DNA of 64,000 nucleotides from Trichopria drosophilae (lineage: Eukaryota > Arthropoda > Insecta > Hymenoptera > Diapriidae). Below the pieces are notes generated by a model, which saw nothing but the letters and a program-made list of their open reading frames with translations, did no database searches and was not told where the DNA came from. The stretch lies in NCBI GenBank assembly GCA_030407085.1, contig CM059584.1, forward strand, positions 7,068,001-7,132,000, written 5' to 3'. A program made the translations under genes and the position numbers. Below are positions 53,836 to 64,000 of the stretch, piece by piece. How positions within the stretch are numbered: position 1 is the stretch's first letter; every line of letters begins with the position of its first letter.

Positions 53836-55735
53836 TAGCGTATCGCGGCTACTCGCGGCTCAGATTCCATCAGAATAATTCGTGTTAAAAGTCAAGTCAA
53901 GTATACAGCGCCCAGATTGTACATAAAAGTACCAAATCCTACAGAAACCTATAAATGTGTAAAAAATGTCCGAATTTGCCCCAAAAAAAAGTCTTTATAC
54001 GATATCTTTTGTACCTTTTGTAAAACGGAAGCCTATGTACGGTCTGTTAGAAATTACGCAATCAAATTATGGGATTCTATCCTCACTGAAACAAAACAAT
54101 TCCCAAATGTTGTTCTTTCAAGGCCGCACTATTCATATACTTATTTAATAAGCTATCCGTGGATTAATCCGAATTATTTCTGATCTGGATATCATGAGTT
54201 GTTGGTCATTGCCAATAAACTTATACTTTTTGTTATTTACCCTCCATTTGAATTATTTGCACTATTCCTTACTCCTAGGCTAGTTTATGTTGTTAAAATT
54301 GAATCGGTTTCTTATCAGTCCAATATTAGTGTCACTATGATATCAACATGTACTCCACTATATTATTACTGCACCAAATTATTACTTCGACCCAGACTAT
54401 AGGTCTGGCGAAGTATTGAATTTGGTCAGTTCCCGCCAAAAAATGACCCTATAGTTTTTCATCAAATGTCGACGTTTCCGGCCCTAAGGCACCCAAAGCA
54501 ACAATAAAAAAATTGGTGTCCGTTAGGTTGTACGTCCGTCCGTCCGTCCGTCCGTGGGCAAAATTTTGTATACGCGATATCTCGCGACTGGCAGGACAAA
54601 TTTAAAAAGTACAAATGGATTTGGGTTTCTCTTGGCCAAACTTAGATCTGATTAGTTTTTGGAGACAATGCATACTAGATTATTGGGAGGTTTAACAAAA
54701 AAACGCTCAAAAAACACGTTTTTTCCATTTTTTAACAAAAAATACAAATCGTACAAAAAAATATTTCAAACAAAAAATATAGAACATCGAATTCTCTACA
54801 AAAAAGGTTGTATTCATTTCTTCGTAAAATCAACGATAATGCCGTAAAAAACGGAAACCGAAGTATCCCACATATCCGACCTGTCAAAAACTCGACTAAA
54901 CCGCGTTTTTTTAAGCATCAGTGTGAACAAGACGTGCACATTTATCAGTGCTTCGGCTGACCTGCGGTCGGGGTCGAAGTTTTGAAAATGCTCATTTTCA
55001 ATTTTAATATAGGGTGAATATGCCAATGAATGGACGACTACCAATGAATGGACGATTTTCTACATATTTCTATTTCTTATGAATGTATGATGCACAACAT
55101 GCAACAAAATACATATTTTTATGTTCTTTGAACATTCAAAACAATATTTACAGTACTATTGATCTTCCAGTGTTTATTATTTTGTAAAATCAAAGCAAAG
55201 TTTTAAAGCCATCCAATACTGGTACTGAAAACGTCCCATTTGATTTAACCCGTCTATTCATTGGGGTTTAGCGGATTTTTTTACAAACGTATGAAGACGA
55301 GGTTAATAATTAAATAAAATCAAAGGTTGAACTACACGGTCATAAAGAGCAGAGTCTAACGATTCTAATGGTGGTGTCATCATTATATTTTCATAAAAGA
55401 ATTCAAAAGTTACAATCGATCAAAGTGTGAAAAATGCTTAACCGTCCATTCATTGACATATTCACCCTATTTAAGGAACAAGATATTGTTACAATATATG
55501 TATAGAAACTACTCGAACCTAACGATGCTAGAACTACCCTCTGCCGCCTTCTTTCCTGGCAGTTTTAAAATGGGAATATTCCCGGAAGCATCAGCTTTTC
55601 GTCAGGGAACTGCAGTACGAATTTAGCCAAAATTGTAGGCACCCGGGTCGAAGGCATCTAGTTTTTACTATTGTATCTTGTTATGTAATTTGCCATAAGG
55701 GATAAACCCATGGCATAATAAACTCTAATCTAATC
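53836..55735 (+). mobile_element. Retroelement and repeat debris inside the minisatellite
   Basis: The 3' end at about 55560-55735 closes with GGCATAATAAACTCTAATCT, the style of 3' terminus seen in many insect non-LTR retrotransposons. A frame at 53917-54183 with RNYAIKLWDS might be a worn C-terminal piece of such an element. Between them are an ACTTCGACCCAGAC hairpin (about 54383-54416), a (CCGT)n tract at 54532-54556 and the MITE at 55014. Confidence 0.5.
55014..55467. mobile_element. TA-flanked MITE with GGGTGAATATG ends
   Basis: 454 bp, left end GGGTGAATATGCCAATGAAT, right end complement ATTCATTGACATATTCACCC, TA at 55012-55013 and 55468-55469. The left side repeats CCAATGAATGGACG twice in tandem. 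Confidence 0.75.
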
Positions 55736-56124
55736 TTACATTTCTGTACTTTTCTGTACATTTTTGTACGAATTTCATTTCCACTAGGGAACCCGCAAGG
55801 AAATAGAAAAGAATTCAGAATGATTTCGAAATGTGCTCTAAAAGAAGCCAGTTGACCCACTTTCTGAGGGTTGTCTGAACATGAGTTCATAAAGATCTCG
55901 TAATGACGCTGGAATGGACTTGTGTCTTTTTCCATATCACCACAGACATTTTATTGCACAAAAAATGTCCAACATGTGCAAAGATTCATTCACATTCGAC
56001 GTTATTTTCCACACAAAATGGCAGTTTTTCTGGAAATGCCCATACTTAGACACGTATCACTCACTGAGAAATGTCGAAACTCTTCTGTATCCAAAAAGTG
56101 TACTAATATAACAGGACAATTTTG

Positions 56125-56650
56125 TTTTTATCGCGGCAGATTTCGAACTCGCGAATCTCGTGGTTGCCGGCGCGAATGGCGAGAGTCGATTGTTGCGCGC
56201 TCGCGTGGGGGGAAAGCGCGACGGCGGCGCCCATCGTTGCCGGTGCTGCCGCCACTGTCTCTCGCGCCTCCCGTCAATCGGCAACGTTGCCTCGCCAGAG
56301 CCGCCTGGCACTTGTACGGAAACACACCCAAATGTTTGTGTTTTCGAATTTCGCGTGATCGCGCATATAGTGAAAAGCCACCGGGGAGCGCCGCGGCATG
56401 CTGCATCGCGATGATGTGGACCACCACCAAGTCGACGAAATACGCCGTCGGTGAGTTTTTTCCACGATTTTAAGCTCCAAAAAGTGCCGCTTTTATAAGA
56501 AAACATAGAGAAACCGAGGGCTAGAGGACGAAGAGAGAGGGCGCGAGGGAGGAACTGTCAAAGCCCGGCGAAAATACATATATGTTTACGCACGCGTTGT
56601 TTACGTCGATCGACGACAATTGCGATGGCAGAACACGTCCCGTTTTATTT
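56125..56650 (+). promoter_or_regulatory. GC/CpG-rich island, likely promoter
   Basis: Base composition switches from AT-rich to GC-rich with many CG pairs (GCGCGACGGCGGCGCCC, CTCGCGTGGGG). CpG-dense islands in AT-rich insect DNA usually mark a promoter with 5' UTR. The island contains a candidate first exon ending at 56450. Long frames on both strands reflect the low stop content of GC-rich DNA. Confidence 0.55.
56398..56450 (+). CDS. Candidate first coding exon of an unknown + strand gene
   Basis: Two ATG frames run into the same strong donor CGTCG|GTGAGT at 56451. One begins at 56398 (MLHRDDVDHHQVDEIRR), the other at 56411 (MMWTTTKSTKYAV). I cannot tell which is used and recognise neither. 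No matching downstream exon is identified in the remaining 7.5 kb, so the rest would lie in or beyond it. A CATATAG at 56364 could be a weak TATA-like box. Confidence 0.35.
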
Positions 56651-57379
56651 CTTCCCGCAATTCCCAATGCTCCAAGATTCATGCCGGTGACGTTAGTTTC
56701 TTTGGGGGTGGCTCCAATCGAACGACCCAGGATGAAGCCGATTGTTGTGACGGGATGTTACAGTGACGTATCTGTGAAAACGACGTTTGGAGGTTCCAAA
56801 AGTTACCATTGGAATAATTGTGCTTTTTTTCATGTGTTTTCTAGATGGATTGTGTTTAAACCGGTGAAGTTTTTGTGATGAGAAATTTTATTTGCGTCCG
56901 AAAAGTGGTTTGACAGTTCGCATTTTGGAGCAAATTAGAGTTTGATAGGAAGTTAGTGAATTGTACGTGATTAATGATTTATTCGGAATCATCAATTGAT
57001 TTGGAATATAATTTAAAAAAGTTATTAATCAAGTGTACTCCATTATCGGCATTATTTTGAATTTCAACGAAAATCATTCAATTTCTTTGGATTCGTTCAG
57101 AAATATGAAATTTTACTCCGATTTGGAGTTAAATTAAATAAAACAAATAAAATAGTTTGAAATCAATTTTATTCCGTTTTCTTTTTACTAAAGTTGAATT
57201 TGAGTTTATTGAAATCGTTTGGGACTATAGATTTCAACTTCCGTAAATTTTTTGACAGATTCTGAATCGGATTTAACCTAAAATTTTCGATTGAAATCCG
57301 TATAAAATGAATCGAAAAATTCTGATTCAATTTCCCTCCATTTTTAAATTACTTTTTTTACATATAAATGATTCCACAC
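56651..57379. other. No gene seen
   Basis: AT-rich sequence following the island, perhaps the first intron of the candidate gene. The word GATTCTGAATC near 57260 recurs at about 60050, 60860 and 62665, with similar neighbours. Confidence 0.35.
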
Positions 57380-57830
57380 AATTTTTTTTTCACTCCAAAG
57401 ATTTTTTTTTAAACGAAAGTTCACTCTTTGTGGAGTGAAAATTTACCCACTTTAAAAAAGAGTGAGTTGTCGGCGTTTAATAATGTAATTTCATCTTTAT
57501 TCTTAAAGAGAGAGAACTCACTCTTTCATACACGGTCAAAATTTGCTCTCAATGAAGAGTGAATTCTCACTCCAAGAAGTTTAGAAGGTAAATTCACTAA
57601 TTAATGATTAAAGTAATTTTAACGTGGATGATTCTAAGTTGTTTGGAATGAACATTTATTCTTTACAGAGTGAAAATTCAGTAAGTGTAGTAAATGAGGG
57701 ATCTGTCACTTTTTAAGTGAATTTTTAGTTGCAGCTCCATAAAGAATGAGTTTTCACAATTCACTGTTTTGTTAAATCGAATCAATTTACAAAAAAAAAA
57801 GAATGGATTCTCATTCCAGGAAGTTTAAAT
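57380..57830. repeat. CACTCTTT/AAAGAGTG-rich region
   Basis: GTTCACTCTTTGTGGAGTGA, AAAGAGTGAG, GAGTGAATTCTCACTCC and related words appear many times in both orientations. It looks like one or two old fold-back elements with uncertain limits. Confidence 0.4.
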
Positions 57831-57981
57831 AGAAGATTTCATTATTTGCAGATTATTTCAAATTCATTCTTAAATTTTGAATGTGAATAAAATTTCAATG
57901 GGTCTTTTCAAGTTTTAAGCCTCGTATTTTGGATGGAAATGTTAAAATTTACCTTTGGAGAGATATAAAAAAGTTACAGTA

Positions 57982-58211
57982 CAGTAGTCCCCATCCTAAG
58001 TTATACCGTCGGTTATAGCCCCTCACTATCCCCACTTCTGCAACTCTGTTTATATCCGTGCAAGGAATGCTTCTGTGTGTGACGGTCGCGAAGCGAGTGT
58101 GGCTCAGTGAAACAATGTAGTGGGGGAAGGAGAGGAAGAGAGTGGTATACCTTTGGACAATCCAAATGTATAACTTTGGATAGACCGTATAACTTAGGGC
58201 GGGGAGTACTG
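57982..58211. mobile_element. pogo-like MITE, family D, short relative
   Basis: TA-flanked, 230 bp, ends CAGTAGTCCCCATCCTAAGT and TTAGGGCGGGGAGTACTG. It shares its termini with the 38252 and 42640 copies but has a shorter, different interior. Confidence 0.75.
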
Positions 58212-61200
58212 TACATTCTTCTAAAATATTGCCGGAATCTTTGCGCCTTTTTTTAAAGAACTTACATTTTGAAATTCAAAAAACTTTGCTAAAATATCGT
58301 AACCACGAAAAAAGATGGCATAGACATTACGTTGCGTGTTTATAAAATTCAATATGGCGTTTTCAAAATGGAGGTCTGAATTAATAAAACCGATATTTTT
58401 GTTTACTTTTGTCATTCGAATCTCAACCAATATTTTTCAAATATTCAACCCTTTAACCCCTTTCTACCCTCGTGGTCAGGAATTTTACTTAATTTTAAAA
58501 GACATAAATTTTGTAGAAAACGAACAAATATGTTATCGGCATTGGGTATTCTACTATTTTCGGGTATGCTCTTTTCACATCTGGCCATACTTTTTTACTT
58601 ATATGTTCGTTTGTAACTGAGAATTGTAAAAAAAATAAAAAATGTCTTTACAAATTTTTTTCTTCTTCGATAATCAAGTAAGCTCCTTTGGATATGCGGG
58701 ATTAATTAGGCGTATAAATAAGGCATTTTTTACATTTGTCGAATTCAATATGGCGGATGCATAACGGTGAAAAGTTAACTTTTGGGATGTTGTGATGGAT
58801 TCATTTGCGTAAAAAATGTAATTTAGTGACCAACAATCATGAAAATGAAAGCAAAAGAAATATTTTTTAATATATTCTAATATGGCGGCATAAAATGAGA
58901 TATCATTAAAAAATATCCACTTTAACGTTTCTTTTTCATAATGACAAATATGTCACATTATTCATAGATTTCTTAGACCGTTGAATACGAATCCGATATA
59001 TAAATTTTAAAATTCAAAATGGCGCATTCATTATGACAATTGGTTACATTTTTCACACCAATGAAGCTCTTTCATGAAGAATTTTGAACGAATATAAATA
59101 AAAATGTCAACTTTTCGATGTCATGCGTCCGCCATATTGGATTTGACAAATGTCATAATTTTACTTATTTATACGTTTAATTAGTCCACCAGATTCTAAG
59201 AGGCTGCTTAATCGGGGTCGGTTATCTAAAGAGAAATAGATTTGTAAAAAAGTTTTTTTTTTTTTGTTATTTTTGTTATATTGTGAATATGTACATTTAG
59301 ATACAAGAAAATAGTTATATTATATACTGTACTATTGAATTCGGAGTTTTACCATGAGAAAACAAGTGAATTTCACGTTTTCTAGAAAAAGACATTTTTT
59401 GTATGTATAAATCTGTTATTTTGGATCTCCACATATATTAGATATTGAATTTATGTATTTAAACTGCTATCGCAGAATACTTAACAAGAATAGATTTTAA
59501 AAATTGGAAACATTTTTTTTTTATTTAACCTACCATTTTGAAGCCACCATATTGAAATTTCGTAAAAGCTCGACGAGACTTGTTAGATATACTGCTACAT
59601 TCTATCATGGCTACGATAACCTAGGAAGAAGTTTTCAATTTCAAAATGTGAGCTTTTAAGAAAAAAGAGGACTGTAACATTCGAATATCGCAATGTTATT
59701 AAAATTAATCATAAAAATTAAAGATTTGGATTCTGTATAAAGTTTTTAATATTCAATATTTCGATTATATTGATACATCAGTACCCTACATGGGCTCCAT
59801 TTTCACTCATTAACTTAGAAGAAATTTGACAGTTCTTAATCAAAATTGATGTAGAATCTTCGACTGAAATTCATACGAAACGGTTCGAAAACTATTTTGA
59901 ATTTAATTTAATTTATATTTCGAATTGATTGTAGATTTTTAATTACGTTTTCATTTTGTTTTGTTTTAACTAATGTTTAATTCGGGCTTATGAAAATCCT
60001 TCAAGGTTACAGGTTTTAATCCAAAACTTACTTAATTTCTTTGTCAGATTTTGATTCTGAATCAAATCAAATTTAAAACTGAGCTTTAGAATTAATTGGG
60101 CATGAAATGAATCGAAAAGCTTTTCATCAATTTCCCATCTTGTTTCAAACATTCCAGTTACTTTTATACATATCATAAATGCCTCAAATCTCTACATCTT
60201 TGGGATGAAAATCACAGTTTATATATAATAAGCACTCATTTCAGAAAATTCTCGGTCAGTTATAAGTTAATTTCTTTAGTATTTTCTGAGATACAGTCTA
60301 TGACAATGAGAATCACTCTTACAGAGCCCGAATTTGGTAAAATCGATTCAGTAATTTGTTATTTGCGGTTTTTATTAAAAATTCCTGCATTATCGGTGGA
60401 TCATTTTAGAAGCCCTTTAAGAGGATTCGAAAGTCGTTGGAAAAATCATATTCGCTGTTCCTACATTCCGTTATTACCAATCAAGCGCCGATGTGTGAAT
60501 TTATGAAATACAACATTTTCTTGCATTAAACGCGAATTAAATACTTGTGTTAAAAAAGTTATTAAACATATAAAGACACGTGGTATGTGTGCGGAATTAA
60601 TTCAATGTTTTGAATTATTTGTTTTCTTGAACTATTTCAGCAGCACTTTTTGTGTTATAAATATTGCAGCAAGAAATACAGCGAAATTTATTTCCAAGAG
60701 TTTGTTGAGATCACTGCACGAAGAAGGATTTGGCAAAGTTCGGCATGTTTGTAATTTCAGTGGAATTGCAATTGCAAAGCTTTTTTTTGTAATAATTGCT
60801 GGCAATTCCTATATTTCAGCAGATGTTTTTGCTGACTTATTCAAATTGATAAACAGATTTTGATTCTGAATGAAATCAAATTCAATGCAGAATTTTTTTT
60901 TAAATTTCAATGTTTTCAAAATTCATCTATCATAATCAGAAAATTAAATACGGCGATGTCAAAAAAGAAACCCAAAATTTGGTGCACTTTTGTATAAAAC
61001 ATTTTGTGCTCATTGAAAGAGTATTTACCGCCCGAAAATTCCTTCACTGAAGGTGAATAAAATAGTAGTTAGTATTAACATAAATTTTTAAATATTTAAA
61101 AACTAAAACGGTGATCATGGCGACCGCAATGACAAATTTCTTTTTAAAACTTAATTTCTATTTTTCTTGTAAACCACAGAGAAATTTTTCTAATAATTAT

Positions 61201-63082
61201 GTTTGAGAATGAGTCAGTGAATTTTCTTAAATTTTTTTCAGATTATATTGATAGAATTTTATTCTATCGACGTTTTAAAAAATTCATTTATCCGAAAAAA
61301 TTTTAAAGTATTTTTTAAACAATTCTAAGATATTTTCCTTCTACGGAAATTTTCTCTAAATTCTATAGTTTTGAAGAAAAAAAATGAATAAACTTTTCTA
61401 GGTTTCAACACTACTAATTTATTCTCTTGAAAACTATACACTTTATATAAAAGTTGTGATTGCTATTTTGTGATCACCGTGTAAGTTTTTAAGTATTTAA
61501 ACAGTTATCTTAGTACTACATATATCATGTACACCTGTAGTCAAGGGATTTTGTGAGGGTAAATACTTTTTCGACGGGAAAAAATTGTAACCGATTTTTG
61601 GCGTTTTTTTTTTTACATTGAAATCGCCATATTTAATTTTCTAATGAAGATAGCTCAATTTTGAAAAATAAAATAGTGTCCTTCCCAGCGTTAACAAATT
61701 AAATGTTTTGAGTCAAATAATCATACAGAAATTTTTAATCTGAATCAATTGTTCACACGCTATATTACAAAAGGTACAAAATTGGCCGCTAATCCTATAT
61801 GGTACGTTGCGAATAATTGAAGGAATCAAGTTCTCCTATTAATAAAACCATGAGTGCGAAGCTCGAGTGATTTTATTGGAAACTTGACTTGACTTTTATT
61901 TGCAGGGAATTATGAGGGATTTACTGGATCAATTTTGGAGCACGAGTGGTATTCGTGGGATTATTTTTCCATTAGAATTTCGGACAAGAGAAATGTAGAC
62001 GTACACTTTAAATTGCACTTGTCAAACTCTAGATGTTCACAAACCTGAAAGAAATGGTATTGGATTTTTTTTATTGTTCTGGCTAGAACTTCGTGGGCAG
62101 ACTCTTATTTCTGTTTAAATATTCTTTAAAGATGATTTATTATACAAAATAGAAAAAATCCTATTCAAGTACTAAAATGTACTTTAAAGTAATAGTATTC
62201 ACATAATTTTGCTCCAGTACGAGAAATTCTATGGAATAGTAAAATTTCCTATAAAATTTTTCTCATTGTGGATTGTCAAACATACAAAATTACCATGGAA
62301 TTATAAAAAGTTATATTTTTGTCGTTATAACTATAGGAATGAATGCCCTCAAGCTTCCGAACCCAAGGGACAAAAATGCTATTTCATATAGACTTTATAA
62401 CATATGGTCAAATGTGCAATTCTATTCGTTAAATTTGGATATTAATTTTCTTAATGCATATTTCGCTGGTGAAGATAAAATGTGATGACCACTTTCAATG
62501 AGATTGTTATTACCTGATTCAGTGATGGAATTTGGAATCGAAAACATGGTGTTTTAATTTGACTGAATCAAGCGTATCAAAAAGTTGTGATTTACTCCAT
62601 TTTCGTAATAAAAGTTTGAATTTAGTGTAACGGTAGATAATTGTCGATTATTATCATTTGATTTAGAATCTGAATCAAACTGAAAATCTCATAAAAATTT
62701 GTCAAATTCAAAATCTGTATTTTACCGTTTTACACTAAATTTGACTGTTTTACGGTCTTAATGATATTTTAGATGTAATATATGAGTAGTCGTTAATTAG
62801 GACACCTTAAAAATGAAAATGTAGAAATCGCAGTTTTATCCTGGGTATACCGATGATCATTTAGATATGTAGCAGTATGACAAACATATTTTTCGCAAAT
62901 CAGAGACTAAATAAATCTTCATAACTATGGCCAACAAATAATATAGTACAAGTTCATAAATTACGTCCTTATTGCTCGACATTTTAAGTTCTTCTTCACT
63001 ATGTTATATTCCTCCTGGGTAACATCAGATGATCCTGTGAAGGTGTTGAAATATTAATCGCGAAAAGGAAAAGGTCTTGTAC

Positions 63083-63084
<2 letters not shown>
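58212..63084. other. No supported gene; scattered AAAATGGCG repeats
   Basis: 58300-59170 holds several AATATGGCGG and AAAATGGCGCATTC blocks like those in intron 7 of IFT122. Frames at 60300-60506 and 60585-60863 have no known domain and no flanking support. Confidence 0.4.

Positions 63085-63168
<84 letters not shown>
63085..63168. repeat. (GA)42 microsatellite
   Basis: Eighty-four bases of pure GA dinucleotide. The Arg-Glu or Leu-Ser frames across it are artefacts. Confidence 0.95.
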
Positions 63169-63171
<3 letters not shown>

Positions 63172-64000
63172 TATATTTAGCTCATTTTGGCACAAGGTGA
63201 CGTTCGAATCCAAAAATGAACTCGCACGAAATTTACATAAGCCGACCAGTTTTATTTGTAATGAAAAAATGCCCCTCACAGAACACATTATGACAAGAAA
63301 GGCTATATCTTAATATTTATAGGAAACGTTGTTATAATATTAAAATAAGGTTTCTTGTTACATACCGTACAGTGTAATCTTCATAGTCAAACGTGACAGC
63401 AGTAGAAACATTACCATTATAACAACCTTAATATAAGGTTGGAATTCGTATAAAGTAACCGACTTAGTTATTTTTACGGCCGCTAGGTGTGTTTGCAACT
63501 CTTACAGCTCTATTTGGCCCACGGTATAGAAATGGGTTTAGAATCAGTATAAATTATGTCACGTGGATGTAAACAAATAAGATATATTTTTCTATATATA
63601 ATATTCTGTATAAAAAGATAAGGCACACTAAATAACAAAATTGTATTTCTAAATATATAACAATCAATTTTGCACACAATGAGGATGGATTAAAAGCAAC
63701 AAATTTTTTGAGTCTCTGACTCAGCATCAACATTTATGTCTTATGCTCGATATTCTTCATTTTGGATTCATGAAACTTTAGAACAAACTGTCAAATTAAA
63801 ATAGCATAATTAAGACTAAGGAATTGATTACAACTTCCTGCACGTGATTCATTTTCATGAAAATGTACAACTCGACGAATTGTCCCTATGTACGATTTTG
63901 GCATGCTGTAACTGCAAGAAATGGCACGGCATATTGCTCGAGGATTCTGAATTCAAATTCCGGGCATTTCCAATTAGGAACGTCTTAAAATGGAATTTAT
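63169..64000. other. No supported gene at window end
   Basis: A plus-strand frame stays open from about 63822 to the end (LHVIHFHENVQLDELSLC near its start, with CCNCKKWHG). It is under 60 codons, cut by the window edge, and I cannot assign it. Confidence 0.3.

Noticed and set aside
53590..53878. Overlapping Phe/Tyr-rich frames
   Set aside because: Produced by the TTTCTGTACG minisatellite.
56057..56506. Several long overlapping frames on both strands
   Set aside because: Expected in GC-rich DNA with few stop codons; only the short plus-strand exon ending at a strong donor is kept as a candidate.
63025..63313. Frames with Arg-Glu or Leu-Ser runs
   Set aside because: They read through the (GA)42 microsatellite.
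1..64000. CRISPR array, operon or other prokaryotic system
   Set aside because: Spliced eukaryotic genes, MITEs and microsatellites throughout; the inverted minisatellite lacks unique spacers.

Overview
The window is AT-rich, intron-rich animal nuclear DNA. The two genes that can be recognised look insect, and their wording is most like hymenopteran proteins, but the order is an inference. Coding sequence makes up under 10% of the window. Most of the rest is short non-autonomous transposons: fold-back elements, MITEs flanked by TA or TTAA, and fragments of non-LTR retrotransposons, often nested in each other.

Layout. 1-15.2 kb has no recognisable host gene. It holds a Tc1/mariner-like MITE (704-1307), a fold-back repeat (3685-3897), an inverted-repeat element carrying a hammerhead self-cleaving ribozyme on the + strand (6119-6763, ribozyme 6389-6456), a TTAA-type MITE, a repeat half-copy with a datable insertion (9580-10430), a 0.9-kb fold-back (11889-12806) and the 3' end of a non-LTR retrotransposon (about 12925-13690). 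15273-36093, minus strand, is a complete 14-exon gene for IFT122, a core protein of the intraflagellar transport complex A (1174 aa predicted). Its introns 1, 2, 7 and 11 are packed with repeats. A palindromic RFX X-box lies 134 bp upstream of its start codon. 38879-40331, minus strand, is a phosphatidylethanolamine-binding protein (PEBP) gene, with a possible extra first exon that adds a targeting-like N-terminus. 36.6-46.4 kb is a dense field of nested MITEs. 46.4-56 kb is largely empty apart from a degenerate minisatellite split by retroelement debris. 56.1-56.65 kb is a sharp GC/CpG-rich island on the AT-rich background and may be the promoter and first exon of a plus-strand gene that continues out of view. 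The last 7 kb holds repeats and a long (GA)n tract.

How things relate. IFT122 and PEBP lie in tandem on the minus strand and have no functional link that I can see. The X-box fits IFT122's ciliary role, since RFX factors drive ciliary genes. Several pogo-like MITE families carry an AAGATGGCG-type motif just inside one end, and the same motif sits beside the IFT122 X-box. The ribozyme-bearing inverted-repeat element is the most unusual object in the window.
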